A stretch of DNA of 64,000 nucleotides. Source: Adineta steineri. Its lineage: Eukaryota > Rotifera > Eurotatoria > Adinetida > Adinetidae. The stretch's first letter is position 1. Each line of letters starts with the position of its first letter. Made by a program: the position numbers and the translations under genes. The stretch lies in contig CAJNOI010000189.1 of the NCBI GenBank assembly GCA_905250115.1, forward strand, positions 103,859-167,858. Reading direction: 5' to 3'. The notes below the pieces were generated by a model, which searched no databases, was not told where the DNA came from, and saw only the letters and a list, made by a program, of their open reading frames with translations. Positions 63,300-64,000 of the stretch are shown in pieces.

Positions 63300-64000
63300 A
63301 TTGAGGGTTATTGTATGTTTTTAGTTGTATTATGATGGGAATATCTAATAAATCAATGTATAGAAGCGATTATTTTTCAAGCGATTATATATATGGGTAT
63401 GAACTAGAATGAATTAATAATGACAGAAAGGATGTTATGATCTGTTCTACAAAAAACAGAAAGATGAGGGAACATTTTTAAGAGATGAATCTTTTATTGA
63501 TTGGAAAAGAGAGAAATAGAGAATAAGAGAAATGAAGAAAGAACAAAGTAGAATAAACTTCTCGCCGTTTTTTTTCTCTCTTAAGTTATAATTAGTAAAT
63601 CTTTGGAACAGAACAAAAAAAATCATATTATTAATCAAGCATTAAATTAAGTGAAATATGAGACGAGACAATTCATTTGTTAGAGTATTCATGTCACCGG
63701 AAGAAATCATGACAAATTTTTCATTTTCTTGAAATTATTAAAATAAAATATTCCTTTAAGTATACTTCATAATCACACTAATTATAGACAACAATGAAGA
63801 ATTTCAGTAAGCATAAACTGTACATTTATATATATATCAAAGGTACGTTCAACCTATATGAATATGAAAAAAACCCATCATTATCAAACGGAAATAGTAG
63901 ATGAAAACACATACACATTTGTTAACTATATGCTAGCATATAAAAAAGCTTGTTCATATGTTAGATAAATCGTTTTTCTATTCAAATAAGCCAAAAAAAT
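63300..64000. other. Upstream region of the prepropeptide gene
   Basis: AT-rich sequence to the window edge with short AT dinucleotide runs (63385-63394, 63827-63838). It would contain the promoter of the minus-strand prepropeptide gene. No other feature is recognised. Confidence 0.4.

Overview
This is a eukaryotic nuclear genome window, from a small, compact-genome animal. The genes are clearly metazoan (alpha-spectrin, fibrillar collagen with a COLFI propeptide, SLC26, ABCA, the ciliary gene CPLANE1). The DNA is very AT-rich, most introns are only about 45-65 bp, and genes sit close together. Many start codons lie directly after a pyrimidine-rich stretch ending in AG, which is what spliced-leader trans-splicing leaves in a genome. 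An intronless fungal-type sterol reductase sits among ordinary animal genes. Together these point to a rotifer, most likely a bdelloid. That assignment is an inference, because no marker sequence was compared. Two runs of N (10 and 100 bases) mark assembly joins.

Layout, left to right. 1-6181 (-): 5' part of CPLANE1, running off the left edge. 7143-16192 (-): complete alpha-spectrin with central SH3 and C-terminal EF hands. 16754-17035 (+): two tRNA-Trp genes, the second carrying a 10-N join. 17435-24136 (-): a tight head-to-tail cluster, in transcription order UQCRB, ARPC5, YjbQ/UPF0047, UPRT, LIN52, DDX23 and an HNH-type protein, with spacers as short as 33 bp. 24500-25704 (+): TOMM40, divergent from UQCRB. 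26029-28022 (+): SRRM1, with a probable one-base homopolymer error and its 3' end lost in a 100-N gap. 29253-31032 (-): SLC45-type sugar transporter. 31949-38513 (+): fibrillar collagen with a VWC domain, a long Thr-rich segment, a triple helix built on 54-bp exon units and a COLFI domain. 38735-41391 (-): NT5C2. 42645-43302 (+): ubiquitin-eL40 fusion. 45072-48131 (+): SLC26 anion transporter. 49181-50168 (+): ZZ-finger protein. 50596-51923 (-): intronless ERG4-type sterol C-24 reductase. 53251-62052 (+): full-length ABCA transporter. 62494-63299 (-): a small four-exon secreted prepropeptide, probably a neuropeptide precursor.

Most genes are housekeeping and functionally unrelated. The most interesting signals are: (i) the operon-like cluster with AG-ATG junctions; (ii) the intronless ERG4-like gene, a horizontal-transfer candidate; (iii) an apparently undescribed amidated CC-containing peptide precursor; and (iv) the collagen, which keeps the 54-bp exon module despite intron gain (including 8- and 6-nt microexons) and has lost exactly the two propeptide cysteines that link chains. 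All exon boundaries were read by eye from GT-AG sites and reading frame. Coordinates of multi-exon genes are first coding base to last coding base, introns included.
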